IMG/VR virus record: IMGVR_UViG_3300021963_000554
Location: 1-26,940 of that record
DNA from: a virus
Length of the DNA: 26,940 bases
Reading direction: 5' to 3' (one strand)
This document shows positions 1 to 7,820 of the stretch, in pieces. Each line of letters opens with the position of its first letter. The first letter of the stretch is position 1. The notes under the pieces were generated by a model. It made no database searches and was not told the DNA's origin. It saw only the letters and a program-made list of their open reading frames with translations. The position numbers and the translations under genes were made by a program.

Positions 1-1
1 A

Positions 2-124
2 AAGTTTGAATTCGAACAAGAAGTAGATTCAAACGAACAAGATCTTGATTTTAACGAATCAACAAAGAAAGAAGTTGAAAATCAACTTCTGGAACAATGG
101 AAAAATTATAAAACCCAAGGATAA
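2..124 (+). CDS. 3' end of an unidentified gene (partial)
   Basis: The open frame enters from the left edge and ends at TAA 122-124, giving the last 40 residues of a protein whose start is outside the window. The tail is strongly charged, with many Glu, Gln, Asn and Lys (for example DLDFNESTKKEVENQ), and looks like a helical, hydrophilic C-terminus. No domain can be named. It ends 4 bases before the next ATG, and its final codons (CAAGGA) double as that gene's ribosome binding site, so the two are probably co-transcribed. Confidence 0.6.
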   Translation, partial: KFEFEQEVDSNEQDLDFNESTKKEVENQLLEQWKNYKTQG

Positions 125-128
125 TATC

Positions 129-971
129 ATGGATTTCAAAGCACTAGTATCTAAAATTGCAAGTTTCGAGACACCTGCTAAAAAAGCAGCTACGATAACT
201 GAAGCCGCAAAGCCAAAGATTCAGCTATCAGAAGATGCTGAAATCCGTGTACTTGCTGGCGTGTCGACTATTTTATCAGAATCTAAAAAAGCAAAACCAG
301 ACTTTTTAGATGTTGACAAAGACGGCGACAAAAAAGAGCCAATGAAGAAAGCTGCTAAGGCAGTTAAAGAAGAAATGAAAGTTGGTGATACAAAGAAAAC
401 TGCCAAGGGCGGCACTGTTACTAAAACTAAAACAGGTATCACACATAAAGCAGGTCCTGGCAACTACGGTGGATCTAGCGATAAAGACACAGATTTAGAT
501 GCCGATGACGACAAGTCAAAAGACAAAAAGAAAAATGTTAAAGAAGCTGCCAACGCTAAACAGCAGGCTGCTATAGCTATGGCTAAGAAAAAGAAAGAAA
601 AGAAAATGGAAGAAGGTGCTAAGCCAGACTTCCTTGACATGGACAAAGATGGTGACAAGAAAGAGCCAATGAAAAAAGCCGTTGCTGACAAAAAGAAAGG
701 TGCTGCTCCTAAGAAAGGTGTAAATCCTTTTGCTAAGAAAAAAGCTGTTAAAGAAAGCGAAGACAAATTAACATTCAAACGTTGTTTGAAAATTGTAGTT
801 GAAAGTCAAGGTTCAATGCAGATTGATCCAGTAGACAAAACATTGTGGACATGGGCTAACAGAGTTGGTGCTAGTAAATTTACTGAATCTGTCAAGGCAC
901 AAGCATTTGCCGCTGCTACTTACGAAAAAATGGGCGGAGAATGGGATCTTCGCAAAACTTTATCAGAGTAA
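129..971 (+). CDS. Lys-rich phage protein with two EF-hand-like DxDxDG repeats
   Basis: A 280-residue protein of unknown function. The ATG at 129 is preferred over an in-frame ATG at 45 because AGGA lies 7 bases upstream and position 45 falls inside the preceding gene. Residues 1-50 are helical. Residues 56-75 and 165-184 are near-identical copies of KPDFLDVDKDGDKKEPMKKA, whose DxDxDGxxxE core matches EF-hand/Excalibur-type calcium loops. Between them is a low-complexity Lys/Asp/Ala stretch with another acidic run (about 120-131). Residues 229-279 form a different, Trp-containing globular C-terminus. Its place beside the endolysin and an incomplete upstream gene suggests a virion or prohead component. 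This is inference; proteins with this repeat are recalled from marine T4-like phages. Confidence 0.8.
   Translation: MDFKALVSKIASFETPAKKAATITEAAKPKIQLSEDAEIRVLAGVSTILSESKKAKPDFLDVDKDGDKKEPMKKAAKAVKEEMKVGDTKKTAKGGTVTKTKTGITHKAGPGNYGGSSDKDTDLDADDDKSKDKKKNVKEAANAKQQAAIAMAKKKKEKKMEEGAKPDFLDMDKDGDKKEPMKKAVADKKKGAAPKKGVNPFAKKKAVKESEDKLTFKRCLKIVVESQGSMQIDPVDKTLWTWANRVGASKFTESVKAQAFAAATYEKMGGEWDLRKTLSE
294..353 (+). repeat. Calcium-loop repeat, copy 1
   Basis: Encodes residues 56-75 of the Lys-rich protein (KPDFLDVDKDGDKKEPMKKA). It matches copy 2 at 19 of 20 residues, the only difference being V62 against M. The DNA of the copies differs at several third codon positions, so the protein sequence seems to be what is conserved. 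Confidence 0.85.
621..680 (+). repeat. Calcium-loop repeat, copy 2
   Basis: Encodes residues 165-184 (KPDFLDMDKDGDKKEPMKKA). Spacing of D170, D172, D174, G175 and E179 fits an EF-type metal-binding loop, but no flanking EF helices can be asserted from sequence alone. Confidence 0.85.
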
Positions 972-981
972 AGGGTAACCA

Positions 982-1599
982 ATGATTCTTTTAGAACAAA
1001 TTCAAGAAGCCTTTCCCGAGGCAAAAAAACAAAGAGTAGCAGATTTATACGAAGGCTTTGTAGAAACATTTGAATTGTTTGACATTATGACACCAGCAAG
1101 ACAAGCAGCATTTCTTGCTCAGTGTGCTCATGAAAGTGGTAATTTTAATTTCATGGTTGAAAATCTTAACTATGGAGCTAAAGGTCTTAGAGGTACATTT
1201 CCAAAGTACTTTCCAACAGATGCTTTAGCAGCCGAGTACGAACGTAAACCAGAAAAGATTGCCAATAGAGTGTATGCTAATAGAATGGGCAATGGCGACG
1301 AAGCAAGCGGTGACGGATTTCGTTATCGTGGTCGCGGCTTAATCCAAGTTACAGGTAAAAATAATTACACAGCTTGCGGCGAAGCATTAGGAGCAGATTT
1401 GTTAGAAGAACCAGAATTACTTGAAACTTCCCCGGGAGCAGTACTATCAGCCGGGTGGTTCTGGGCTGCTAACAAACTTAATCAATTTGCTGACTCAGGT
1501 GATATTCTAACAATGACCAAACGCATTAACGGCGGAACTATCGGTCTAGAAGATCGTATCAAACATTACAATCACGCACTTCATATTTTGGTAGATTAA
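982..1599 (+). CDS. Endolysin, glycoside hydrolase family 19 type
   Basis: A 205-residue lytic enzyme expected to cleave the beta-1,4 glycan chains of peptidoglycan for host lysis (GH19 chitinase/lysozyme fold). The GH19 hallmark AQCAHESGNF holds the probable catalytic Glu51. The second acidic residue is probably Glu107 in NGDEASGDGFRYRGRGLIQ, a segment typical of phage GH19 endolysins. Length is normal for a single-domain GH19 endolysin, with no separate cell-wall-binding domain. There is no signal peptide, so export would need a holin or other route; the three-helix membrane protein starting at 1913 is a possible but unproven candidate. AAAGGG lies just before the ATG. The family is clear; the exact bond is inferred. 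Confidence 0.93.
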   Translation: MILLEQIQEAFPEAKKQRVADLYEGFVETFELFDIMTPARQAAFLAQCAHESGNFNFMVENLNYGAKGLRGTFPKYFPTDALAAEYERKPEKIANRVYANRMGNGDEASGDGFRYRGRGLIQVTGKNNYTACGEALGADLLEEPELLETSPGAVLSAGWFWAANKLNQFADSGDILTMTKRINGGTIGLEDRIKHYNHALHILVD

Positions 1600-1602
1600 T
1601 TC

Positions 1603-1632
1603 TTGCTCTAAGGGGCCGTAGTCATATATAAT
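1603..1632 (+). promoter_or_regulatory. Sigma70-like promoter for dsbA
   Basis: TTGCTC (1603-1608), an 18-base spacer and a perfect TATAAT (1627-1632) lie in the 56-base gap after the endolysin. The -35 also resembles a T4 MotA box, although spacing to the -10 is longer than usual. TATAATAA is also two bases off the T4 late element TATAAATA. Transcription would begin near 1639. Confidence 0.5.
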
Positions 1633-1657
1633 AACTATTAACAAGGAGTTATTATAT
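1626..1657 (+). promoter_or_regulatory. Perfect 11-bp hairpin covering the dsbA ribosome binding site and start
   Basis: ATATAATAACT (1626-1636) pairs perfectly with AGTTATTATAT (1647-1657) around a 10-base loop. The Shine-Dalgarno AAGGAG (1643-1648) sits in the loop and first stem bases, and the first two bases of the ATG are in the stem. The left arm contains the promoter -10, so RNA started there would lack that arm and could not fold the hairpin. Confidence 0.65.
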
Positions 1658-1916
1658 GACAAAAATGTACGGTCCTGAAGAGAAAGCAAAACTTGAACGC
1701 CTTATCAACGAAGGCTCAACTGTACTACGCGAAGTTGAAGATCTACAAGAAGGTCTTAAAGAAACAGTCAAAGCAGTAGCCGAAGAACTGCAAATCAAAC
1801 CCAGTATTATCAACAAAGCAATTAAAATCGCACACAAAGACAATTGGAAAGATCACGAAGCAGAGTGGAACGAAATTGAAATGATCTTAGGTGTAACAAA
1901 GCATTTGCCTGAATGA
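1656..1916 (+). CDS. dsbA: DsbA-like double-stranded DNA-binding protein
   Basis: An 86-residue, highly charged, mostly helical protein. The N-terminal half (EEKAKLERLINEGSTVLREV) reads as a helical or coiled-coil segment; the centre (VAEELQIKPSIINKAIKIAH) looks like a helix-turn-helix DNA-binding unit; the C-terminus is helical. Length and pattern match T4 DsbA, about 89 residues, which binds double-stranded DNA near late promoters. The assignment rests on remembered resemblance. The start is fixed by AAGGAG six bases upstream. It overlaps the next gene by ATGA. Expression may be controlled by the hairpin over its start. Confidence 0.75.
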   Translation: MTKMYGPEEKAKLERLINEGSTVLREVEDLQEGLKETVKAVAEELQIKPSIINKAIKIAHKDNWKDHEAEWNEIEMILGVTKHLPE

Positions 1917-2203
1917 TTGAATTTTTTCAAAATTCTTATAAGTGGGCAAAACAAGATTATCGAGCATGGCCGCTGAGATTTATTCTAGAAATCACTGCTT
2001 GGTTCATGAGCATTTGTTGTACCATATGGATGGGTGCTACTTTGCCCAATCCTCCATTTTTAATACTGTATCCTTTGTTTATTATTCAATGCTCAATTTT
2101 TGGCTGGGCAGCTTGGACAAGGCGTAGTACAGGAATGGTAGCAAATTATCTTTTAATTGTCACTATAGACATAGTAGCATTGATACGTTTAATAAATATC
2201 TAA
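1913..2203 (+). CDS. Small membrane protein with three predicted helices
   Basis: A 96-residue protein with hydrophobic segments at about 22-44, 48-68 and 76-95, expected in the inner membrane. The N-terminus (about 20 residues) is polar with aromatic residues, and basic residues (RR 70-71) lie between helices 2 and 3. The start overlaps the dsbA stop (ATGA), so translation is probably coupled. No family is recognised. Closeness to the endolysin makes a lysis role (holin-like) thinkable, but dsbA lies between them and no holin motif is visible. Confidence 0.75.
   Translation: MIEFFQNSYKWAKQDYRAWPLRFILEITAWFMSICCTIWMGATLPNPPFLILYPLFIIQCSIFGWAAWTRRSTGMVANYLLIVTIDIVALIRLINI
2191..2198 (+). promoter_or_regulatory. 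Possible late promoter element AATAAATA
   Basis: AATAAATA is one base off the T4 late element TATAAATA and fits the looser NATAAATA used by marine T4-like phages. It lies at the end of the membrane protein gene, 76 bases before the polymerase start. The motif is short and the DNA AT-rich, so a chance match is possible. Confidence 0.25.
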
Positions 2204-2242
2204 GAGAAAGGTTTAATCAGCCATAAATGATTATGTTGGTAT

Positions 2243-2268
2243 TTGTGAGCCCTAAATCACAAGGAGAG
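2243..2268 (+). promoter_or_regulatory. Candidate translational operator of DNA polymerase
   Basis: TTGTGA (2243-2248) and TCACAA (2257-2262) form a 6-bp stem with an 8-base loop GCCCTAAA, followed at once by the Shine-Dalgarno GGAGAG (2263-2268) and the ATG at 2274. T4 gp43 represses its own translation by binding a hairpin with an 8-base loop next to its ribosome binding site. The geometry here is the same; the loop sequence is not. Confidence 0.55.
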
Positions 2269-2273
2269 AAAAA

Positions 2274-4943
2274 ATGAGTTACGTAGATGCTTTCTACGAC
2301 AGAGACAATGATCTTATCTCTGTTGTTGAACGAGACAAAGAAGGTCGCAGACATTTCAAAGAATATCCTGCCAAATATCTGTTTTATTATCCAGATTCCA
2401 AAGGCAAGTATGTCAGCACACACGGCACACCACTGAGTCGTGTTACTTGTAAAAACCTAAAAGAATTTCACAAAGAACAAAAAATACACGGAAGTCAGAA
2501 ACTATACGAGTCTGACATCAATCCAATATTCCGCTGTTTAGAAGATAACTATCTCAACGTAGATGCTCCAAAACTAAATGTAGCATGGTTCGATATTGAG
2601 GTAGACTTTGATCCAGAGCGTGGGTATGCTAGTCCCGATGATGCGTTCATGCCCATAACTGCTATTGCTGTACACTTACAATGGTTGAATACTCTTGTGT
2701 GTTTAGCTGTTCCGCCAAAGTCTATGACTATAGAAGAAGCAGAAAAGTTAGTTGCTGGAATTCCAAATACATATTTGTTTGACAACGAAGCAGATATGTT
2801 AGACAATTTCCTAACACTGATTGAAGATGCTGATGTATTATCAGGTTGGAACTCAGAAGGCTTCGATATTCCTTACACAGTTAATCGTGTAACCAAAGCA
2901 TTAAGCAAAGAAGACACTCGCAGATTTTGTTTGTGGAATCAATTTCCCAAAAAACGTGAATACGAAAAATATGGAAAAGCCGCTGTTACTTATGATCTTA
3001 TTGGTCGTGTTCATTTGGACAGTCTCGAGTTGTACCGCAAATATACCTATGAAGAACGACACACCTATCGACTGGACGCAATTGGAGAGATGGAGATAGG
3101 CGAGAATAAAACTGTCTACGAAGGCACACTTGATCAACTATACAATAATGACTTCCGCAGATTTATTGAATACAACAGACAAGACTGTGCTTTACTTGAT
3201 AAACTAGACAATAAATTAAAATTCTTAGACTTAGCTAATAAAATTGCTCACGAAAACACAGTGTTGCTTCAAACTGCTATGGGTGCTGTAGCTGTAACTG
3301 AACAAGCTATTATCAACGAAGCTCATAGACGCGGTATGATTGTGCCAAATCGAGTTCGTCGAGAACCTGGAAGTGAGCCAGCCGCAGGTGCTTATGTTGC
3401 GTATCCTAAAAAAGGTATTCACGAATGGATTGGGTCAGTCGACTTGAACTCACTGTACCCGTCGGCGATTCGTGCGTTGAATATGGGGCCAGAGACTATT
3501 GTTGGTCAACTACGTCCAGACTATACTAAAAATTACATTGACGAACAAATGGTACGTCACGGCAAATCATTTGCTGCTGCTTGGGAAGGGTTGTTTGGTT
3601 CTTTAGAATACGAATTAGTTATGGAACGTAACGTTGCTAAAGAAATCACCATTGACTGGGAAGAAGGCGGCAAAGATGTTCTTACTGGCGCACAAATAAG
3701 CGATTTGATTTTTGATTCTGGACAACCGTGGATGCTTAGTGCTAACGGTACTATCTTTACCTACGAAAAAGATGGCATTATTCCAGGACTGTTAAAACGT
3801 TGGTATGCTGAACGTAAAGAGATGCAGGCCAAACTAAAAGAATGTATTGCCAGTGGCAATAAGATTGAAGAAGAATACTGGGACAAACGACAATTGGTTA
3901 AAAAGATTAACTTGAACAGTTTGTATGGTGCCATTCTTAACCCTGGCTGTCGTTTCTTTGATAACCGCATTGGGCAATCAACAACATTAACTGGCAGAAC
4001 CATTGTTAAACATATGGCTGCTAAGATTAACGAAATCATTACAGCTGAATATGACTACAAAGGTCGTGCTGTGATATACGGCGATACCGATTCATGTTAT
4101 TTTACAGCTTATCCAATCCTAAAGAAAGAAATTGAAAGTGGTAAATTGCCCTGGACCAAAGAAACTGTAGTACAACTTTATGATCAGATTGCCGATGAAG
4201 TAAATCAGAGTTTTCCTAAAATGATGACTGATAAATTCCATTGTCCTAAGACTCGTGGTGAAGTTATCAAAGCTGGACGAGAAATTGTTGCTATCAAAGG
4301 TCTGTTTATTACTAAGAAACGTTATGCGGTTCTTTACTACGATAAAGAAGGAAAGCGTAAAGATGTAAACGGCAAGCCTGGTGAAATCAAAGCTATGGGT
4401 CTAGATCTCAAACGTTCAGACACTCCTGTAGTAATTCAAAACTTTTTAAGTGAAGTTCTTGAAAAAGTTCTTACAGGACACACTAAAGAACAGGTCCTTG
4501 AACACATTACAAACTTTAGAACAGAGTTTAAAACTCGGCCTGGCTGGGAAAAAGGCAGTCCCAAACGTGCCAACAACATCACAGAATATGCTGCTAAGGA
4601 AAAGAAAGCAGGTAAAACTAACATGCCCGGACACGTTCGTGCTAGTTTGAACTGGAACACTTTGAAGCGTATGATGGATGACAAATACTCTATGAATATT
4701 GTTGACGGAATGAAAGTAATTGTTTGTAAAGTCAAAGACAATCCAATGGGGTATACCAGTGTTGCGTATCCTGTAGACGAACTTCGCTTACCACAATGGT
4801 TTAAAGACATGCCGTTTAATGACGGCGAAATGGAAACCACTGTTATTGACGAAAAACTAGAAAACCTTATTGGTGTTCTAGAGTGGGATATTAGTCAAAC
4901 AAGAAGCGACAACACTTTTAACAAATTATTTGATTTTGAATGA
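2274..4943 (+). CDS. 43: DNA polymerase, family B (T4 gp43 type)
   Basis: The replicative polymerase with proofreading, 889 residues against 898 in T4. The exonuclease half has Exo I WFDIEV (D107, E109), Exo II GWNSEGFDIPY (N193, D198) and Exo III YNRQD (Y300, D304). The polymerase half has motif A DLNSLYPS (390-397, D390), motif B KINLNSLYG (544-552) and motif C YGDTDS (602-607, D604 and D606). All catalytic residues are present and the gene is intact, without intein or split. AAGGAG precedes the ATG. It should work with the clamp encoded just downstream. The hairpin before the start may allow autoregulation. DNA around motif A (about 3430-3495) is richer in G+C than the rest of the gene. 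Confidence 0.98.
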   Translation: MSYVDAFYDRDNDLISVVERDKEGRRHFKEYPAKYLFYYPDSKGKYVSTHGTPLSRVTCKNLKEFHKEQKIHGSQKLYESDINPIFRCLEDNYLNVDAPKLNVAWFDIEVDFDPERGYASPDDAFMPITAIAVHLQWLNTLVCLAVPPKSMTIEEAEKLVAGIPNTYLFDNEADMLDNFLTLIEDADVLSGWNSEGFDIPYTVNRVTKALSKEDTRRFCLWNQFPKKREYEKYGKAAVTYDLIGRVHLDSLELYRKYTYEERHTYRLDAIGEMEIGENKTVYEGTLDQLYNNDFRRFIEYNRQDCALLDKLDNKLKFLDLANKIAHENTVLLQTAMGAVAVTEQAIINEAHRRGMIVPNRVRREPGSEPAAGAYVAYPKKGIHEWIGSVDLNSLYPSAIRALNMGPETIVGQLRPDYTKNYIDEQMVRHGKSFAAAWEGLFGSLEYELVMERNVAKEITIDWEEGGKDVLTGAQISDLIFDSGQPWMLSANGTIFTYEKDGIIPGLLKRWYAERKEMQAKLKECIASGNKIEEEYWDKRQLVKKINLNSLYGAILNPGCRFFDNRIGQSTTLTGRTIVKHMAAKINEIITAEYDYKGRAVIYGDTDSCYFTAYPILKKEIESGKLPWTKETVVQLYDQIADEVNQSFPKMMTDKFHCPKTRGEVIKAGREIVAIKGLFITKKRYAVLYYDKEGKRKDVNGKPGEIKAMGLDLKRSDTPVVIQNFLSEVLEKVLTGHTKEQVLEHITNFRTEFKTRPGWEKGSPKRANNITEYAAKEKKAGKTNMPGHVRASLNWNTLKRMMDDKYSMNIVDGMKVIVCKVKDNPMGYTSVAYPVDELRLPQWFKDMPFNDGEMETTVIDEKLENLIGVLEWDISQTRSDNTFNKLFDFE

Positions 4944-4951
4944 TTTCGTGG

Positions 4952-4980
4952 TTGATTTTTATTCACAATCTAAATATAAT
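4952..4980 (+). promoter_or_regulatory. Sigma70-like promoter for the sliding clamp gene
   Basis: TTGATT (4952-4957), a 17-base spacer and a perfect TATAAT (4975-4980) lie in the gap between polymerase and clamp genes. Transcription would start near 4987, leaving a leader of about 16 bases with CCGGAGAA as the ribosome binding site. This would let the clamp be made independently of the polymerase message. Confidence 0.6.
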
Positions 4981-5002
4981 CTTAATATAACCGGAGAATT
5001 TC

Positions 5003-5740
5003 ATGAAAGACATTTTACAAGACATTGTTAGTCACACCCAGAACCTAGGGTTTTTAACTACTGTTAAAATTACAGGCACAGAAAACGATACTTCATTCTT
5101 TTCAATGGCAGACGATCGTTCTGTTATTATGGAAGCTGTAACATATCAACCATATCCAGACATGATTGGTACATTTGGCATGCCACAACTTCAAAAGCTC
5201 AAGTATCTTTTAGATGGTGCTGAGTACAAAGAAAATGCTAAAATTAGTATTACAACTGCTGAACGCAACGGCGACACTATTCCTGTGGGTATTCACTTTG
5301 AAAATAAAGATGGCGATTTTAAAAACGACTATCGTTTTATGAATCAAGAAATTATTAACGAAAAAATGAAAGCAGTTAAATTCCGTGGTGTTAAGTGGGA
5401 CGTAGAAATTGAACCAACAGTAGCTAGTGTTCAGCGTTTTAATTTCCAAGCAGGCGCTCACAGCGAACATCCAACATTCCTTGCTAAAACTGAAAGCGGA
5501 AATCTTAAATTTACGTTTGGCGACATGTCAACACATGGTGGTGAATTTATTTTTGCTCAGAATGTAGCAGGAAAATTAGATCGCGGTTGGACTTGGCCAG
5601 TTTTACCGATCTTGAGTATCCTTAAGATTGCAGATGTCAACAACACTAAAATGTCTTTGAGCAACGAAGGTGCTATTCAAATCACTCTAGACAGCGGTGT
5701 TGCTATCTACAAATATATTATTCCAGCACAAGCGGCCTAA
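5003..5740 (+). CDS. 45: DNA polymerase sliding clamp (T4 gp45 type)
   Basis: A 245-residue processivity clamp, close to the 228 residues of T4 gp45. The family forms a trimeric ring around DNA that tethers gp43 and, in T4, also activates late transcription. The sequence has the expected alternating strand/helix pattern of two clamp repeats, including a conserved first-repeat segment FGMPQLQKLKYLLDGAEY (about 58-75) and a C-terminal strand pair ending in IYKYIIPAQAA. No catalytic residues are expected. CCGGAGAA lies upstream of the ATG. Location directly after gp43 supports the call. The loader subunits gp44 and gp62 are not in the window. Confidence 0.88.
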   Translation: MKDILQDIVSHTQNLGFLTTVKITGTENDTSFFSMADDRSVIMEAVTYQPYPDMIGTFGMPQLQKLKYLLDGAEYKENAKISITTAERNGDTIPVGIHFENKDGDFKNDYRFMNQEIINEKMKAVKFRGVKWDVEIEPTVASVQRFNFQAGAHSEHPTFLAKTESGNLKFTFGDMSTHGGEFIFAQNVAGKLDRGWTWPVLPILSILKIADVNNTKMSLSNEGAIQITLDSGVAIYKYIIPAQAA

Positions 5741-5742
5741 AT

Positions 5743-6111
5743 ATGATCAAAGGTATTAATCCTAACGGAAAGTATATTACAGTTTCGGGTGGTTCGCCAT
5801 CTAGTACATACATTAGCCCCGGATCAGTTGGGGCTGGTATGATTCGTTGGAACTCAAACATGAGTTGTATGGAAGTCAACGACGGAAATATGTGGAAAAC
5901 TATCGAAATGAATTATGCTTCTGTAGGATTATCACCCGAAGCCGAATCGTTACTTGATTGGGCACATAAGAAACGTGACGAAGAAGTAGCATTACAGGCC
6001 TTGGCTAAAAAGAATTCTGCTGTTAAAATAGCACTAGACAACTTAGAACAGGCACAACAACAATTAGAAATTACAGCACACTTAGCGAGAGATTATGAAA
6101 CCACCAGTTAA
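5743..6111 (+). CDS. Conserved phage protein of unknown function
   Basis: A 122-residue protein in two parts. The N-terminal 55 residues are Gly/Ser-rich and strand-like, with a stretch (GAGMIRWNSNMSCMEVNDG) resembling short beta modules at the ends of phage fibre or structural proteins. Residues 65-115 are helical and coiled-coil-like, rich in Ala, Gln and Glu. It begins two bases after the clamp stop and overlaps the dpdA-like gene by 17 bases, so all three may share a message. The structural resemblance is weak. Confidence 0.7.
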   Translation: MIKGINPNGKYITVSGGSPSSTYISPGSVGAGMIRWNSNMSCMEVNDGNMWKTIEMNYASVGLSPEAESLLDWAHKKRDEEVALQALAKKNSAVKIALDNLEQAQQQLEITAHLARDYETTS

Positions 6112-7618
6112 TTTAACACCATTACAAAAAGACTACGCAGTCTATTTGCCTGCGATTAGTTGTTTTTATTCAACTTATGTTAGTAAACAAAGATTTAGTG
6201 ATTTTGTTCCTCAAGATCGAATTCCGCAAGGGTTTGATCGTGGCATTGAAGGAATGAACTTTCTAAATCCCGAACAAGGCTACTTTACCTACAAGTACGG
6301 CCTGTATTCAGCAGGTCACGCACAACTTGACTTAGAAAAAACCATCACACAAGATGCTATGATTCAAGATCGAGATCGTGCTAACACAGTTATTGTTGGT
6401 GATTCTGGTGGTTATCAGATTGGTAAAGGTGTGTTAAAGTTTGATTGGCAAAACTTTGAAGGTGCTGCTGCTAACAAAACTAGAGATAGTATTCTCAACT
6501 GGTTAGAACTTACTGCTGATTGGTCAATGTTGCTTGACGTTCCAACATGGGCCTGTGATCATATTCATAGTCCAAAGACAGGTCTTAAGAGTTTTCAAGA
6601 TTGTTTAGACAAAACCTTACACAACAATGACTATTTCATACGCAATCGGTTAGGTCAAACTAAATTTTTAAACGTGCTACAAGGCAGTGACTGGGAAACT
6701 GCGCAGGCATGGTACGAAGCTGTTAAACACTTGCCAACTGAAGGTTGGGCAATGGGCGGGAAGAATATGTGCGACATGGAAATCGCACTCAAAAGACTCA
6801 TCATCCTTCGTGATGAGAAACTATTAGATAATAGGAACTGGATGCACTTTTTGGGCACTGCTCAATTAGATTGGTCATGTTATCTAACTAGTATTCAACG
6901 ACAAGTAAGGAAAAACATCAATGAAAACTTTACCATATCTTTTGATTGTGCCAGCCCGTTCATCGCAACAGCACACGGACTCGTCTACACCAATGCCCAA
7001 CACACCAACAAGCGTTGGTCGGTCATCATGGACAAAGCCCCAGACAATAAGGCCCTTAGCCAGGCTTTTAATATCCCCTTCCCGTTCGAATCAGAAATTG
7101 GTCGAAGATTAACTCAAGGCGATATCTGTTGGTATAAACCCGGAATGCTGAATAAAGTAGGTAACGAAGGTAAGACATCTTGGGATAGTTTTGGCTATGC
7201 TCTAATGATGGCTCATAATACCTATTGTCATATCACTGCTGTACAACGTGCCAACAACTTAATGGACATCGAAACAGCTCGTTTCCAACCAGATTGGAGA
7301 GAGTGGAAAAAGATCAAAGACGCTGATATGAGCGATGAATACAGCGACTGGGTTCCACGCAACATATTGTACTTTGATCGCTTTGTTGAAGAATTGTTTA
7401 AAAGCGAAACTCCAATGGACATGATTGAACAAGCTCGACCAATGCTTAACAACATGATGGGCATGAGATTAAAAGGCGGCCTTGCTAAAAATACCTATAA
7501 TGTTTTGTTTGAAGAAGAACAAAAAACTGGTGATGTAGAAGATTTTATGGATCCAGAAGATGAAAAACTCCGCGAACTTGAAGAACTGTATCATGAGCAG
7601 GAGGCTCAAAATGTATGA
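6095..7618 (+). CDS. dpdA: DpdA-like 7-deazaguanine DNA transglycosylase (TGT superfamily)
   Basis: A 507-residue member of the tRNA-guanine transglycosylase superfamily. TGT landmarks occur in order: DSGGYQ (D103, base-binding Asp; DSGGFQ in TGT), LLDVP (D148, matching the second base-binding Asp), NVLQGS (193-198; IVQGG in TGT), AMGGK (219-223; the GG loop), HFLGT (251-255) and FDCASPF (D284, the predicted nucleophile). The TGT zinc site CxCxxC is not seen, which argues against a tRNA enzyme. DpdA proteins exchange guanine in DNA for preQ0 or a related base, protecting against restriction. FolE, QueE and a QueD-like protein in the same window support this role. An Asp/Glu-rich tail of about 30 residues ends the protein. 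Translation probably starts at GAGAG-spaced ATG 6095. A divergent tRNA enzyme is the alternative. Confidence 0.82.
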   Translation: MKPPVNLTPLQKDYAVYLPAISCFYSTYVSKQRFSDFVPQDRIPQGFDRGIEGMNFLNPEQGYFTYKYGLYSAGHAQLDLEKTITQDAMIQDRDRANTVIVGDSGGYQIGKGVLKFDWQNFEGAAANKTRDSILNWLELTADWSMLLDVPTWACDHIHSPKTGLKSFQDCLDKTLHNNDYFIRNRLGQTKFLNVLQGSDWETAQAWYEAVKHLPTEGWAMGGKNMCDMEIALKRLIILRDEKLLDNRNWMHFLGTAQLDWSCYLTSIQRQVRKNINENFTISFDCASPFIATAHGLVYTNAQHTNKRWSVIMDKAPDNKALSQAFNIPFPFESEIGRRLTQGDICWYKPGMLNKVGNEGKTSWDSFGYALMMAHNTYCHITAVQRANNLMDIETARFQPDWREWKKIKDADMSDEYSDWVPRNILYFDRFVEELFKSETPMDMIEQARPMLNNMMGMRLKGGLAKNTYNVLFEEEQKTGDVEDFMDPEDEKLRELEELYHEQEAQNV

Positions 7619-7820
7619 AAATAGAATTAAAGTTTTAGAAGAAACACATCGTCTACTAGATGCTGAAATTGCCAAACTTGAAAAGAATGGCAATTTCAAA
7701 GATGAATATTTGTCCGAATTGAAGAAAAAGAAGTTGCTTTATAAAGACGAAATTGCTAAACTTAATAGACTTCAATGGGAACATGATCACGAAAGCATCG
7801 ACTATGACGAAGAAAGATAA
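7611..7820 (+). CDS. YdcH/DUF465-like coiled-coil protein
   Basis: A 69-residue, fully helical protein. The start at 7611 is chosen because AGGAGG lies 7 bases upstream; a longer in-frame ATG at 7560 has no such site. The pattern of two helices, LEETHRLLDAEIAKLEK and LKKKKLLYKDEIAKLNR, separated by a short loop, closely follows the YdcH family of small bacterial proteins, whose function is poorly known. It overlaps the end of dpdA by 8 bases and the next gene by 17, so it is probably made from the same message. Family resemblance is by eye. Confidence 0.75.
   Translation: MYENRIKVLEETHRLLDAEIAKLEKNGNFKDEYLSELKKKKLLYKDEIAKLNRLQWEHDHESIDYDEER

Noticed and set aside
221-778. Open frames on the minus strand opposite the Lys-rich protein
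   Set aside because: They mirror the Lys/Asp-rich codons of the plus-strand gene, giving Phe/Ser-rich products with no motif or ribosome binding site.
4436-4840. A 134-residue minus-strand frame inside the polymerase gene
   Set aside because: It lies opposite conserved polymerase sequence and has no family signal or start site.
6921-7112. A plus-strand frame inside dpdA; similar ones in folE (11446-11724) and thyX (21080-21541)
   Set aside because: All lie in the C-rich patches, where stop codons are rare in other frames by composition. Products are Ser/Thr/Pro-rich and motif-free, so they are shadows.
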